Assembly: GCA_902464485.1 (NCBI GenBank) | Contig: CABQJJ010000020.1 | Location: forward strand, 1-25,758 | From: an uncultured Collinsella sp. | GTDB lineage: Bacteria > Actinomycetota > Coriobacteriia > Coriobacteriales > Coriobacteriaceae | Length of the DNA stretch: 25,758 nt | Reading direction: 5' to 3' | Part shown: positions 8,835 through 16,966 of the stretch, in pieces | Layout of the letters: each line of letters opens with the position of its first letter | How positions within the stretch are numbered: position 1 is the first letter of the stretch | Made by a program: the position numbers and the translations under genes | Notes under the pieces: model-generated | Told to the model about the DNA's origin: nothing | Database searches by the model: none | Seen by the model: the letters and a program-made list of their open reading frames with translations, nothing else

Positions 8835-8855
8835 CGATAAATGAACCGTTTATCG
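8835..8855. repeat. Small inverted repeat upstream of comEA
   Basis: A perfect 7-bp inverted repeat (CGATAAA/TTTATCG) with a 7-base spacer lies in the AT-rich stretch between comEA and the thiI terminator. It could be an operator for the competence genes, but no known competence box was recognised. Confidence 0.35.
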
Positions 8856-8871
8856 CCAAAAGCACATATAC

Positions 8872-8905
8872 AAAAAGACCGACGATGCAAATGCACCGCC
8901 GGTCT
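8872..8905 (-). terminator. Intrinsic terminator after thiI
   Basis: A 13-bp stem (8893-8905 with 8876-8888) with two G-U wobbles and a 4-base loop is followed on the minus strand by five T. It lies ten bases after the thiI stop and closes the mIHF-gmk-rpoZ-thiI unit. Confidence 0.8.
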
Positions 8906-8915
8906 ATACACAACA

Positions 8916-10160
8916 TTATTCGTGATCTTGGTAAATCTCACGTGGAGCGAGCTCGGAATGTTTACGTTTTAAGGTCTTAGGGGCCTTATACGTGTTGCTC
9001 TCGAAGTCGATGTACTCGGTCTGTTTGAGCAAACGCTCAATCATCTCCTCGTGATCGAACAGCTCCCACGCCTCATGCACGGCATCGAGCTTGGCATGCG
9101 TCTCGGGACGGCGCGGCATAAACAGCGTGCAGCAGTCGGGCGCCGCCTCGGTCGAGATATCAAACGTACCGATCACCTGGGCGCGCGCGATGATCTCCTG
9201 CTTGTCCGAACCGATGAGCGGACGGAACACGGGAATCTTCACGGCCTCGTTGACGGCCATGATATTCTCGAGCGTCTGGGAGGCAACCTGCCCAAGCGAC
9301 TCGCCCGTCACGATGGCCTTGGCACCCTCGATATGAGCAATGCGCTCCGCAACCGAATACATAATGCGTCGATACATGATCACACGCAGGTTGCTGGGAC
9401 AGGTCACCGAAATCTCGCGCTGGCAATCGCCAAACGGAACGACATACAGACGGCCGATCTGGACACCCGGCTCAAGGGCGCGAATGATGTCCTGCACCAG
9501 ATATTCGCTGGTATCTGGCGTCTGCGGACGACCAGAAAAATGCACCGGCACGCACACGGCACCGCGACGCGCGAGCATCCAGGTCGCCACCGGAGAATCG
9601 ATGCCCGAGGAAAGAAGCGTCACGACCTTGCCGGCAGACCCCACCGGCAGACCGCCCACACCGCGCTCGGAGCGCGCGTACACGTAGACGCTGCCCTGAA
9701 CCACGAGCACGTGCACCACCGCGTCGGGATCGTGCATCTGAACCTTTTTATCGGGGAACGCCTCGCACAGCACCTCGCCAACCTGTCGATTGATATCAAT
9801 CGAGGTGAGTTCATAGTCGGTGTTGGAGCGCTTAGCATGTACCTTAAACGAGTCGAAGGGGCCAAACTCACGCAGCGCCTTTACAGCCGCCGCGCAGTAC
9901 TCCTGCGGGTCGCGGTTGGTGTGATACGCCAAAGACACACGGGCAACGCCGGGGACGGTGCGGATGACACGCGCCGCATCGTCAGCCTGATGCTCGTTAA
10001 AGGTCACGAGGATATAACCGGAAATTCGAGACACGGCATTCACGGAAAAGGCGGCCAAAGCCGCCTTAATGTTATCCATGAGGATATGCTCAAAATGTGC
10101 GCGGTTCTTGCCCTTCAGTCCAACCTCGTGATAGTGGACCAGGCAGACGCGAGCTGCCAT
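8916..10160 (-). CDS. thiI: tRNA 4-thiouridine synthase ThiI (no rhodanese domain)
   Basis: This 414-residue enzyme adenylates and thiolates U8 of tRNA and may also supply sulfur for thiamine thiazole. The order is a ferredoxin-like N-terminal domain, a THUMP domain (about 60-165), a PP-loop ATPase domain, and a C-terminal region with DCCTLFMPRRP. The PP-loop reads SSGIDSP (184-190), where the family normally has SGGxDS; the DNA is unambiguous here. There is no C-terminal rhodanese domain, as in Gram-positive ThiI. The usual partner cysteine desulfurase is not adjacent, so sulfur must come from a gene elsewhere. The ATG directly abuts the rpoZ stop, which indicates co-transcription. Confidence 0.93.
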   Translation of the reverse strand: MAARVCLVHYHEVGLKGKNRAHFEHILMDNIKAALAAFSVNAVSRISGYILVTFNEHQADDAARVIRTVPGVARVSLAYHTNRDPQEYCAAAVKALREFGPFDSFKVHAKRSNTDYELTSIDINRQVGEVLCEAFPDKKVQMHDPDAVVHVLVVQGSVYVYARSERGVGGLPVGSAGKVVTLLSSGIDSPVATWMLARRGAVCVPVHFSGRPQTPDTSEYLVQDIIRALEPGVQIGRLYVVPFGDCQREISVTCPSNLRVIMYRRIMYSVAERIAHIEGAKAIVTGESLGQVASQTLENIMAVNEAVKIPVFRPLIGSDKQEIIARAQVIGTFDISTEAAPDCCTLFMPRRPETHAKLDAVHEAWELFDHEEMIERLLKQTEYIDFESNTYKAPKTLKRKHSELAPREIYQDHE

Positions 10161-10442
10161 TTAGGCTTCAGCAACCTTGTGGCCGAGCGCCTTCTCGTAA
10201 CGGGCCTCATCGTAGGAGATGTCGCCGTCGACAATCTCGTCCATAGCCATCGAGATGGTATCGGCGCCGGAGAGTGCAATAGTAATGTCGTCGACATCCT
10301 GGACGGCGAGTACACGGTTGTGCTGGCCACGCAGCATGCTGTTAATGTCGCAGGCGCGCTTGGAGGCGAGCGAAGCGAGCAGGAAGCGGTTGTGATCGGT
10401 CTTCTCCAGAAGATCGTCAATGCAAGGCTTTACAACGGACAC
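10161..10442 (-). CDS. rpoZ: DNA-directed RNA polymerase subunit omega
   Basis: This 93-residue protein is the omega subunit, which helps assemble RNA polymerase by binding beta-prime. The segment KPCIDDLLEKTDHNRFLLASLASKRACDI matches the family's conserved KxxxRxxLxxxxxxRAxxI helix region. The start is GTG at 10442; the ribosome binding site (AAGGATCTGAGG) overlaps the end of gmk, with five bases between the two genes. The gmk-rpoZ pair is widely conserved. The C-terminus is moderately acidic and longer than the shortest omegas. thiI follows with no gap. Confidence 0.93.
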   Translation of the reverse strand: MSVVKPCIDDLLEKTDHNRFLLASLASKRACDINSMLRGQHNRVLAVQDVDDITIALSGADTISMAMDEIVDGDISYDEARYEKALGHKVAEA

Positions 10443-10447
10443 GGACC

Positions 10448-11017
10448 TCAGATCCTTTCATGCATATCGAGAACGCGAACGAGCTCATCGGTCGCGCGGT
10501 CGAGATCGTCATTCACCACGACGTCGTCGTAGCGGTCGGCAAGGGCAAGTTCATCGGCAGCATTTGCCATACGCAGCTCAATCGTCTCGGGCGTCTCGGT
10601 ACCACGACCGACAAGACGCTCACGAAGCACCTCGAGCGAGGGCGGCTTAATAAAGATCAAGACGGCCTCGGGGAAACGCTCCTTGACCTGCAGGGCACCC
10701 TGGACATCAATCTCCAAAATCAGAGACGAGCCAGAGGCGAGCTTGGATGTGACCTCGCTCACCAACGTCCCGTAGCAGTTGCCGTGGACCTCAGCCCACT
10801 CGACAAACTCACCGTTTGCCACGCGGCGGTCGAACTCCTCGCGCGTCAGGAAAAAGTAGTTGACGCCGTCGACCTCACCTTTACGTGGTGCTCGCGTGGT
10901 AGCCGAAACCGTCAGGCCCAGGTTCGAGCGACGCTCGCGCACACGAGTGACGAGCGTGCCCTTGCCTGCACCTGACGGTCCAGAAATCACAAAGAGCTTT
11001 GAATCCTGAGCGCTCAC
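10448..11017 (-). CDS. gmk: Guanylate kinase
   Basis: This 189-residue enzyme phosphorylates GMP to GDP with ATP. The P-loop GPSGAGKGT is at 13-21, followed by the GMP-binding segment SATTRAPRKGEVDGVNYFF and the lid; EIDVQGALQVKERFP is the Walker B-like signature. Length is normal. The GTG start immediately follows the mIHF stop codon with no spacer, so translation is probably coupled. The mIHF-gmk-rpoZ order is the actinobacterial arrangement. Confidence 0.96.
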   Translation of the reverse strand: MSAQDSKLFVISGPSGAGKGTLVTRVRERRSNLGLTVSATTRAPRKGEVDGVNYFFLTREEFDRRVANGEFVEWAEVHGNCYGTLVSEVTSKLASGSSLILEIDVQGALQVKERFPEAVLIFIKPPSLEVLRERLVGRGTETPETIELRMANAADELALADRYDDVVVNDDLDRATDELVRVLDMHERI

Positions 11018-11326
11018 TTATTTGGTCAGCTGCTCGAGGAGCTGTTCGCGCTGACGGACGCCGAGGCCCTGGACGCGACGGGTAGCGGAAATGCCGAGCT
11101 CCTCCATAATCTTGGCGGCCTTGGCCTTGCCATAACCAGGGAGAGACTCGATGAGGGTGGAGACCTTCATGCGGGAAGCGATGGGATCATCGGAGTTGAG
11201 CACGGACTCGAGGGACTTCTCACCCTTCTTGATCTGCTCGCGAAGCTCAGCACGGGCATGACGGGCGGCAGCTGCCTTCTCAAGAGCCTGCTTGCGCTGC
11301 TCGTCGGTAAGCTGAGGGAGTGCCAT
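11018..11326 (-). CDS. mihF: Actinobacterial integration host factor (mIHF family)
   Basis: This 102-residue basic protein is a nucleoid-associated DNA-binding protein of the mycobacterial-type IHF family, unrelated to the HU/IHF fold of proteobacteria. The C-terminal half (54-90) carries STLIESLPGYGKAKAAKIM and ISATRRVQGLG, closely matching the helix-two-turn-helix region and RRVRGLG signature of that family. The N-terminal half is a charged helix (DEQRKQALEKAAAARHARAEL). The ATG at 11326 is chosen because GGAGG lies five bases upstream; an in-frame TTG further up overlaps this site. It heads the mIHF-gmk-rpoZ-thiI unit. It probably helps shape the nucleoid and can support phage integration in relatives. 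Confidence 0.92.
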   Translation of the reverse strand: MALPQLTDEQRKQALEKAAAARHARAELREQIKKGEKSLESVLNSDDPIASRMKVSTLIESLPGYGKAKAAKIMEELGISATRRVQGLGVRQREQLLEQLTK

Positions 11327-11369
11327 TCGAACCTCCAAATAATTGGTTTAACATTCATTCGATGTTGGC

Positions 11370-11378
11370 ATTTTAGCA
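11370..11378 (-). promoter_or_regulatory. Extended -10 promoter for mIHF
   Basis: TGCTAAAAT (TG-n-TAAAAT) on the minus strand sits 44 bases before the mIHF ATG. No convincing -35 is present. A small inverted repeat (AACAT/ATGTT) lies just downstream of the predicted start. Confidence 0.5.
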
Positions 11379-11446
11379 CGTCAAACGTACAAAATGCTCA
11401 ATTGCGGCTCCATAGGTTAGACGATACCTGCAAAAAGTGCAATATA

Positions 11447-11470
11447 TCGGGGGCAAAGATAAGCCCCCGA
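11447..11470 (-). terminator. Probable terminator of the pyr operon
   Basis: An 8-bp GC-rich perfect stem (TCGGGGGC/GCCCCCGA) with an 8-base loop lies about 95 bases after the pyrF stop. The tract that follows on the minus strand is TATATT rather than a pure T-run, with TTTTT a little later, so efficiency is uncertain. Confidence 0.55.
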
Positions 11471-11564
11471 ACCGCGATTCCACACAATAGATGGGAAAGT
11501 TTTCGCAGGCACAGGGGCTATTTTGTGCTAATGGCACTCAAAAGTGGTGACTTAAGGAAATCTT

Positions 11565-12281
11565 TTACGCGACGTTTTCGACCAGTTCGGCGACAATTGC
11601 GTCAAAAGCGGCAACCGGGTCGTCGGCACCGGTGATGGGACGGCCCACCACGATATGGCTCGCGCCGCGCTCGATAGCCTGAGAAGGCGTGGCAACGCGG
11701 GACTGATCGCCCAGGGCCGCGCCCACGGGACGCACGCCCGGGGTCACGATGAGGGCATCGGGGCCCAGCAGCTCGCGCATATCGTGAGCCTCCATCGGAG
11801 AGCACACGATACCATCGATGCCGTTGGTGTGAGCAAGATTCGCCAGACGGGCGGCCTCCTCGGCCACAGGCGACTCGACGCCAATCTCGGCCAGCGAATC
11901 CTGGTTCATGCTCGTGAGCACGGTGATGGCGACAAGCTTGGCACGGTCCTCGCGCGCTTCCTCGGCACCCTCGCGGCAGGCAGCGAGCATAGCGCCCGAA
12001 CCCAAGCCGTGGACCGAAAGCAGGTCGGCACCGGCAAGCGAGGCCGAGCGGGCAGCGCCGCGCACCTGATGCGGAATGTCGTGGAACTTTAGGTCGAGGA
12101 AGACCTTAAAGCCAAGGTCCTTAAAGGTCTTGACGATCTGGGGACCCTCGGCGTAATAGAGCGTCATGCCCACCTTGAGCCAGGCGGCATGGCCCGAAAG
12201 CTCATGGGCGAGCTCGAGCGCACGCTCACGGTCGCAGTCGAGGGCGACGATAACGCGGTCGCGGGCATCGGTCTCTAGCAT
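11565..12281 (-). CDS. pyrF: Orotidine 5'-phosphate decarboxylase
   Basis: This 238-residue enzyme catalyses the last step to UMP. Its catalytic signature DLKFHDIP contains Asp63, Lys65 and Asp68 of the DxKxxD motif. PGVRP and VVGRPIT near the C-terminus form the phosphate-binding loop. The frame continues further upstream into pyrD, but the ATG at 12281 fits the family N-terminus (DRVIVALD) and gives a 7-base overlap with pyrD, consistent with coupling. It is the last gene of the pyr operon here. Confidence 0.96.
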   Translation of the reverse strand: MLETDARDRVIVALDCDRERALELAHELSGHAAWLKVGMTLYYAEGPQIVKTFKDLGFKVFLDLKFHDIPHQVRGAARSASLAGADLLSVHGLGSGAMLAACREGAEEAREDRAKLVAITVLTSMNQDSLAEIGVESPVAEEAARLANLAHTNGIDGIVCSPMEAHDMRELLGPDALIVTPGVRPVGAALGDQSRVATPSQAIERGASHIVVGRPITGADDPVAAFDAIVAELVENVA

Positions 12282-13183
12282 TCGAAAGCACCTACCAACT
12301 CGTTGATGTCCTTCACGCCCTGAGACTCCGCCCAGGCCTCGAGCTCGTGCGCGATCTTGAGCGAAGCGCACGGATCGACAAAGTTAGCCATGCCGACCGA
12401 CACGCAGGTAGCGCCAGCCAGGATAAACTCGGCCGCATCCTCGCCGGTCATGACGCCGCCGACACCGTTGATGGGGATATCGACGGCCTGGGCAACCTCC
12501 CAGACCATGCGCACGGCGATGTGGTGACACAGCGGGCCCGAAAGGCCACCCTTGGGCTTGGCCACGCGGGACTTACGGGTGTGAACATCAATGGCCATAC
12601 CCTGGATGGAGTTAATGACCGAAAGGCCGTCGGCGCCGGCGGCCTCGAGAGCCTTGGCAATCTCGGCGACGTTAACCGGAGCCATCTTGACGAACAGCGG
12701 CTTATCGGTCACCTTACGGCAGGCGGCCATGACGGAAGAGGCGCCCTCGGGCGTAGAGCCCATGGCGGCACCGCCGGCGGCGATGTTGGGGCAGCTCACG
12801 TTGATCTCGTAGCCGGCAGCCCAGGGGCATAGCTCGACATACATCTCGAGCGCGCGCACAAACTCGTCAACGGAGTGGCCTGCAACCTGGCAAATGACCT
12901 GGCAACCGTCCTTGGAAAGCTGCTCGAGCCACGGGCCGGACTCGCGGGCAAAGGCGGCGACACCGGGGTTCTGCAGGCCCACGGAGTTGATCATACCGCC
13001 GGGAATCTCGGCCATGCGGGGCGCAGGGTTGCCCGGCCAGGGCTCGGCGGCGCAGCCCTTAGTGGTGATGGCGCCCAGCTGGGAGACATCAAAGAAGTTC
13101 TGGAACTGCCAACCGTAACCGAAGGTACCGGCTGCGGTGTTGATGGGGTTTTGCATCTTGACACCGCCGAAATCGACGGCCAT
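12275..13183 (-). CDS. pyrD: Dihydroorotate dehydrogenase, class 1B catalytic subunit
   Basis: This 302-residue FMN TIM-barrel oxidises dihydroorotate to orotate. The N-terminus VDFGGVKMQNPINTAAGTFGYG is typical of class 1. The catalytic cysteine, Cys131 in NVSCPN, marks class 1; VKMAPV and NGVGGVMTGEDA contact FMN. The adjacent pyrK indicates the NAD-linked 1B type, so electrons go to NAD+ through PyrK rather than to quinone. The frame is open far upstream into pyrK, but homology begins at ATG 13183; a GTG two codons earlier is possible. The ribosome binding site is weak and the pyrK stop lies 14 bases away, so coupling is likely. Confidence 0.95.
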   Translation of the reverse strand: MAVDFGGVKMQNPINTAAGTFGYGWQFQNFFDVSQLGAITTKGCAAEPWPGNPAPRMAEIPGGMINSVGLQNPGVAAFARESGPWLEQLSKDGCQVICQVAGHSVDEFVRALEMYVELCPWAAGYEINVSCPNIAAGGAAMGSTPEGASSVMAACRKVTDKPLFVKMAPVNVAEIAKALEAAGADGLSVINSIQGMAIDVHTRKSRVAKPKGGLSGPLCHHIAVRMVWEVAQAVDIPINGVGGVMTGEDAAEFILAGATCVSVGMANFVDPCASLKIAHELEAWAESQGVKDINELVGAFEC

Positions 13184-13197
13184 GTTCACGGTACCCA

Positions 13198-13989
13198 CTA
13201 GAAGACCACCACCTTGGAAGCATCGAACACGGGGCCGCACATGCAGGCGCCCTTCATACCGTCGACAGTCTCGACGTTGCAGGTGTTGCAGGCGCCAAAG
13301 CCGCAGCTCATCATGCGCTCGAGCGACACCTCGCAGTACGCACCGGCCTCGGCGGCAGCGGCGGCGACTTTCTTCATCATGACGGCGGGGCCGCAGCTGG
13401 CCACGTAGCCGTAGCCGCCCTCGCCAAGCAGCTCGGCTGCCGGGTCGGTGCAAAAACCGTGCATACCCAGCGTGCCGTCGTCGGTGCACACGTTAACCGT
13501 GGCGCCCAGCGCGCGGAATTCATCGACACCCACAGCCTTGGCAGCGGTACCAAAGCCCAGGCACACGTCCACATCAACACTCTGCTCGGCAAGCATACCG
13601 GCAAGACACAGCACAGGCGGAACGCCGATGCCACCGGCGACGAGCAGGGCCTTCCTGGTGCCCTCGGGTACCATCCAGCCACGGCCACCGGGGCCCAGCA
13701 GGTTAGAGGTGGAGCCAGGACCCATCTGGGACAAACGACGGGTATCGTCGCCCACGACGGCATACCACAGCTCGACGGTGCCGGCCTCGGCGTCGGCGCG
13801 GTAGTAGCTCAGGGGCACGCGAAGCAGCGAGGACGCATCGCCGGGTACGGCGATGTTCACAAACTGACCGGGCTTGAGCGCACTTGCAAGCTTGGGGGCC
13901 GAGATGACGAGCGAGAAGATGCCGTCGGCGATCTCCCGGTTCGAGACGACCTCGAAGTCGTGCATGCGTGCAGTGGAAGGTGTGGGCAT
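13198..13989 (-). CDS. pyrK: Dihydroorotate dehydrogenase electron transfer subunit PyrK
   Basis: This 263-residue FAD and [2Fe-2S] protein links PyrD to NAD+. The FAD-binding barrel includes RVPLSYY (57-63); the NAD-binding part starts at LLVAGGIGVPP. The cluster ligands are Cys229, Cys234, Cys237 and most likely Cys249 (C-M-C-GPVF, matching CxxGPVF of the family). The ATG at 13989 is preferred because GGAG sits five bases upstream; the frame continues 12 codons further, through a hairpin. It lies between pyrC and pyrD, 14 bases before pyrD. Confidence 0.94.
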   Translation of the reverse strand: MPTPSTARMHDFEVVSNREIADGIFSLVISAPKLASALKPGQFVNIAVPGDASSLLRVPLSYYRADAEAGTVELWYAVVGDDTRRLSQMGPGSTSNLLGPGGRGWMVPEGTRKALLVAGGIGVPPVLCLAGMLAEQSVDVDVCLGFGTAAKAVGVDEFRALGATVNVCTDDGTLGMHGFCTDPAAELLGEGGYGYVASCGPAVMMKKVAAAAAEAGAYCEVSLERMMSCGFGACNTCNVETVDGMKGACMCGPVFDASKVVVF

Positions 13990-14004
13990 AGACGCTCCAA
14001 TCCC

Positions 14005-14061
14005 CCATGCGGTTGCATGGTCCAAACGAATAGAAAGCGCGGCACCGCAAGGGCGCCGCGC
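14005..14061 (-). promoter_or_regulatory. Two hairpins between pyrC and pyrK
   Basis: A GC-rich hairpin (14037-14043 with 14055-14061, extended inside by further pairs) is followed on the minus strand by TTTCTATT. Next comes a perfect 6-bp hairpin with a 4-base loop (14005-14010 with 14015-14020) ending just before the pyrK ribosome binding site. The first could act as a partial terminator or processing site; the second could affect pyrK translation. Confidence 0.4.
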
Positions 14062-14081
14062 ACAAAAGCGATAAGGCTATG

Positions 14082-15371
14082 CTAGCAGATGCAGCCGTCG
14101 GCAAGCGTCTGCTTACCGCCGACAAACACATCGGTGGCACGACCGGTGAGCGTGCGGCCGGCAAAACCGGAGTTCTCGGCGCGCGACTCGTAACCGTCCT
14201 CGCCAACCGTCCAGGTTGCGGAGGGGTCGAACACGGTCAGGTCGGCGACAGAGCCCGCCTTGACCTGAACCTGGTCGAGGCCCAGGATCTCACGCGGCTT
14301 GATGGCCATGAGCTCGACCATGCGAGCCATGCTCATCTTGCCCGTGTTGACCAGCTCGGTAAGCACAAGCGACAGCGAGGTCTCGAGGCCGATCATGCCA
14401 AAGGGCGCAAGCTCGAACTCGCGGGCCTTCTCCCACGGGGTGTGGGGAGCGTGATCGGTGACGATAACGTCGACGGCACCGTCGATGACACCCTGACGGA
14501 TGGCCTCGGCGTCCTCGTCGGTGCGCAGCGGCGGGTTGACCTTGAGCGAGGTGTTGTAGGTCTCGTCCAGGTCGTTCTCGGTCAGGAACATGTGGTGCGG
14601 GGTGGCCTCGCAGGTAACCTGAACGCCGGCGGCCTTACCGGCACGCACGAGCTCCAGGCCATGGGCGGTGGAGATGTGCTGGATGTGCAACTTGGCACCG
14701 GTCAGCTTGGCGATCTCGATGTCGCGGGCGATCTGAAGCTCCTCGCCGGCGGGCGGCCAGCCCTCGAGGGCCAGACGGGTCGAGACCTTGCCCTCGTTGA
14801 TCTGGCCGTGGCCGACCAGGTCCTCGTCCTGGCAGTGGCTCATAAAGACCTTGCCGAACATCTTGCCGTAGTCCATGCAGCGACGGAGCATGCCTGCGCC
14901 CTGCACGCCGCGTCCGTCGTCGGTGAAGGCGACGGCGCCGTGGGCGACCATATCGCCCATCTCGGACATGGCCTCGCCCTTAAGGCCGCGGGTCATAGCG
15001 CCCGACGGATAGACGCGGCAGTGACCGACCTCGGCAGCGCGGGACTTGACGAACTCCACGACGGTGCCGTTATCGGTGACGGGATCGGTGTTGGGCATGG
15101 AGCACACGCCGGTAAAGCCGCCCTTGGCAGCTGCGCGGGTGCCGCTCTCAATGTCCTCTTTGACCTCGTAGCCGGGCTCGCGAAGGTGAACGTGCATATC
15201 CACCAGGCCGGGGACGAGATACTTGCCGGAAAGGTCGCGGACCTCGGCCCCCTCGACAGCAAGATTCTCGCCGACCTCGGCGATCTTGTCGCCGTCAATC
15301 AAGACGTCGACGACACCGTCGAGCTCGACGGACGGGTCGACGACGTGGGCATTCTTAAGAAGCAAGGCCAT
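14082..15371 (-). CDS. pyrC: Dihydroorotase (class I, PyrC)
   Basis: This 429-residue zinc amidohydrolase closes carbamoyl-aspartate to dihydroorotate. The metal-binding DMHVHLREPG motif has His60 and His62; GGFTGVCSMPNTDPVTDN, TPHHMF and DVIVTDHAPH follow in the usual order, the last providing the catalytic aspartate. Length fits the class I bacterial type. The ATG at 15371 has GGAGG eight bases upstream, giving a 17-base overlap with the end of pyrB. An ATG five codons upstream is less well placed. Confidence 0.96.
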   Translation of the reverse strand: MALLLKNAHVVDPSVELDGVVDVLIDGDKIAEVGENLAVEGAEVRDLSGKYLVPGLVDMHVHLREPGYEVKEDIESGTRAAAKGGFTGVCSMPNTDPVTDNGTVVEFVKSRAAEVGHCRVYPSGAMTRGLKGEAMSEMGDMVAHGAVAFTDDGRGVQGAGMLRRCMDYGKMFGKVFMSHCQDEDLVGHGQINEGKVSTRLALEGWPPAGEELQIARDIEIAKLTGAKLHIQHISTAHGLELVRAGKAAGVQVTCEATPHHMFLTENDLDETYNTSLKVNPPLRTDEDAEAIRQGVIDGAVDVIVTDHAPHTPWEKAREFELAPFGMIGLETSLSLVLTELVNTGKMSMARMVELMAIKPREILGLDQVQVKAGSVADLTVFDPSATWTVGEDGYESRAENSGFAGRTLTGRATDVFVGGKQTLADGCIC

Positions 15372-16299
15372 TATCGGCACCTCCAAGCAGCAGATACAGG
15401 ATAGCCATACGCACGCAGATACCGGCGTAGACCTGCTCCAGGATGACGGAGCGTTGCGGGTGGTCGGCCATATAGGAGTCGAACTCGACGCCGCGGTTGA
15501 TGGGGCCCGGGTGGCAGATGATCGCGTCGGGCTTCATGAGCTTCTCGCGGTCCTTGGTCAGGCCGAAGAGCTTGTGGTACTCGCGAATGGTCGGGAACGG
15601 GGCACCCTCGAGGCGCTCCTGCTGCACGCGCAGCATGTAGACGACGTCCAGCTCGGGCAGAACGGAATCAAGGTCGCTCGTCACGTGGTCGCAGCCCAGG
15701 ACCTCGGGCGCCGGCGGCAGCAGCGTGCCGGGGGCGACGGCATAGGTCTCGCAGCCCATAATCTTAAGGGCGGGGATCAGCGAGCCGCAGACGCGGGAGT
15801 GGGCGATGTCGCCGACGACGGCGACCTTCAGACCGTGGAAGTCACCCTTGTGCTCCCAGATGGTGTACAGGTCGAGCAGGGCCTGCGTGGGGTGGTTGTG
15901 CTTGCCGTCGCCGGCGCAGATGACGCTCGCGGGCGAGTTCTGCGTGACGATGTAGGGCGCGCCGGCGTGCTTGTCGCGCACGACGATGCAATCGATCTTA
16001 TAGGCGTTGAGGGTCTCGACGGTGTCGACGAGGCTCTCGCCCTTGACCGTGGAGGTCGAGGAGCCGCCAAAGTTGAGGCTGTCGGCCGAAAGACGCTTCT
16101 CGGCGAGCTCGAAGGAGCTGCGGGTGCGCGTCGAGGGCTCGTTGAACATGTTGACAATGGTCTTGCCCTTGAGCGTGGGGACCTTCTTGATCGCACGCTC
16201 GTTGACCTCGGAGAACGCCTTGGCGGTCTCGAGGATGAGCTTGATGTCCTCTTCGGAGTACTCGGTAATGTCGATCAGGTGCTTATGGTTGAACGCCAC
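15355..16299 (-). CDS. pyrB: Aspartate carbamoyltransferase catalytic subunit
   Basis: This 314-residue enzyme joins carbamoyl phosphate and aspartate. The carbamoyl phosphate-binding STRTR motif is at 56-60 and HPTQALLD at 136-143. There is no pyrI regulatory subunit nearby, so it is probably the unregulated catalytic trimer. The GTG at 16299 is preferred: GGGAGG lies about 11 bases upstream and it follows the pyrR stop by four bases. An alternative GTG at 16311 overlaps both pyrR and the ribosome binding site. It overlaps pyrC by 17 bases at its 3' end. Confidence 0.95.
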   Translation of the reverse strand: MAFNHKHLIDITEYSEEDIKLILETAKAFSEVNERAIKKVPTLKGKTIVNMFNEPSTRTRSSFELAEKRLSADSLNFGGSSTSTVKGESLVDTVETLNAYKIDCIVVRDKHAGAPYIVTQNSPASVICAGDGKHNHPTQALLDLYTIWEHKGDFHGLKVAVVGDIAHSRVCGSLIPALKIMGCETYAVAPGTLLPPAPEVLGCDHVTSDLDSVLPELDVVYMLRVQQERLEGAPFPTIREYHKLFGLTKDREKLMKPDAIICHPGPINRGVEFDSYMADHPQRSVILEQVYAGICVRMAILYLLLGGADNGLAS

Positions 16300-16303
16300 G
16301 GTA

Positions 16304-16888
16304 CTACTCACCTCCCAGCGGCGCGGAGCCCACGTGGGAACCCGGCGCGACGTCGTTGATCTCGACAGCGGTACGGCCGTCGACTTCCTTCATATATAGG
16401 TGCACGTTCTCCTCGTGCGACGAGGGAACGTTCTTGCCGACAAAGTCCGGCGAGATGGGGAGCTCGCGGTGACCGCGGTCAACGAGAACTGCCAGCTCAA
16501 TGCGGCTCGGACGGCCCAGATCCATGACGGCGTCCAGAGCGGCGCGAATGGTACGACCCGTATACAGGATGTCGTCCACCAGCACGACGCGCTTGCCGTC
16601 GACGCTAAAGGGAATGTTGGTAGCGTGGATCGCGGGAGCGAAATTGGTGGCGTAGTCATCGCGGTAGAAGCTGATGTCGAGGCTGCCGAGCGGAACTTCG
16701 ACGCCCTCGATCTCCTTGATCTCCTCGGCGAGCTTCTTTGCCAGAAGGTCGCCGCGCGTGACGATACCGACCAGAGCGAGGTCTTCACAGCCCTCGTTGC
16801 GCTCGAGAATCTCGTGCGCGATGCGGGTCATCGCTCGATTGACGGCGGTTTCGTCCATGATGACCGCCTTGGGGGAAGTCGTGCCCAT
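16304..16888 (-). CDS. pyrR: Bifunctional PyrR: pyr operon regulator / uracil phosphoribosyltransferase
   Basis: This 194-residue protein binds pyr leader RNA in response to uridine nucleotides and can have weak uracil phosphoribosyltransferase activity. The PRPP-binding signature VVLVDDILYTGRT spans 101-113, and the phosphoribosyltransferase fold has normal length. The ATG has AGGAAGGAG four bases upstream. As first gene of the pyr operon, it lies 40 bases after a leader terminator, so it is positioned to control its own operon by attenuation. Confidence 0.95.
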   Translation of the reverse strand: MGTTSPKAVIMDETAVNRAMTRIAHEILERNEGCEDLALVGIVTRGDLLAKKLAEEIKEIEGVEVPLGSLDISFYRDDYATNFAPAIHATNIPFSVDGKRVVLVDDILYTGRTIRAALDAVMDLGRPSRIELAVLVDRGHRELPISPDFVGKNVPSSHEENVHLYMKEVDGRTAVEINDVAPGSHVGSAPLGGE

Positions 16889-16927
16889 CGATCTCCTTCC
16901 TCACATGTCTTGACTGCTGACACAGTC

Positions 16928-16966
16928 AAAAAAATAGATGCCCGACCGCTCAAAGCGGACCAGACA
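16928..16966 (-). terminator. Leader terminator (attenuator) upstream of pyrR
   Basis: On the minus strand an imperfect stem of about 11 bp, with a CCGCT/AGCGG core and a 3-base loop, is followed by a run of seven T at 16928-16934. It lies between the presumed promoter and pyrR and so would stop transcription before the operon unless prevented. Confidence 0.65.

Noticed and set aside
12275..13489. Long N-terminal extension of pyrD into pyrK
   Set aside because: The extra residues are Arg/Gly-rich, out of frame with pyrK and unlike any dihydroorotate dehydrogenase; homology starts at 13183.
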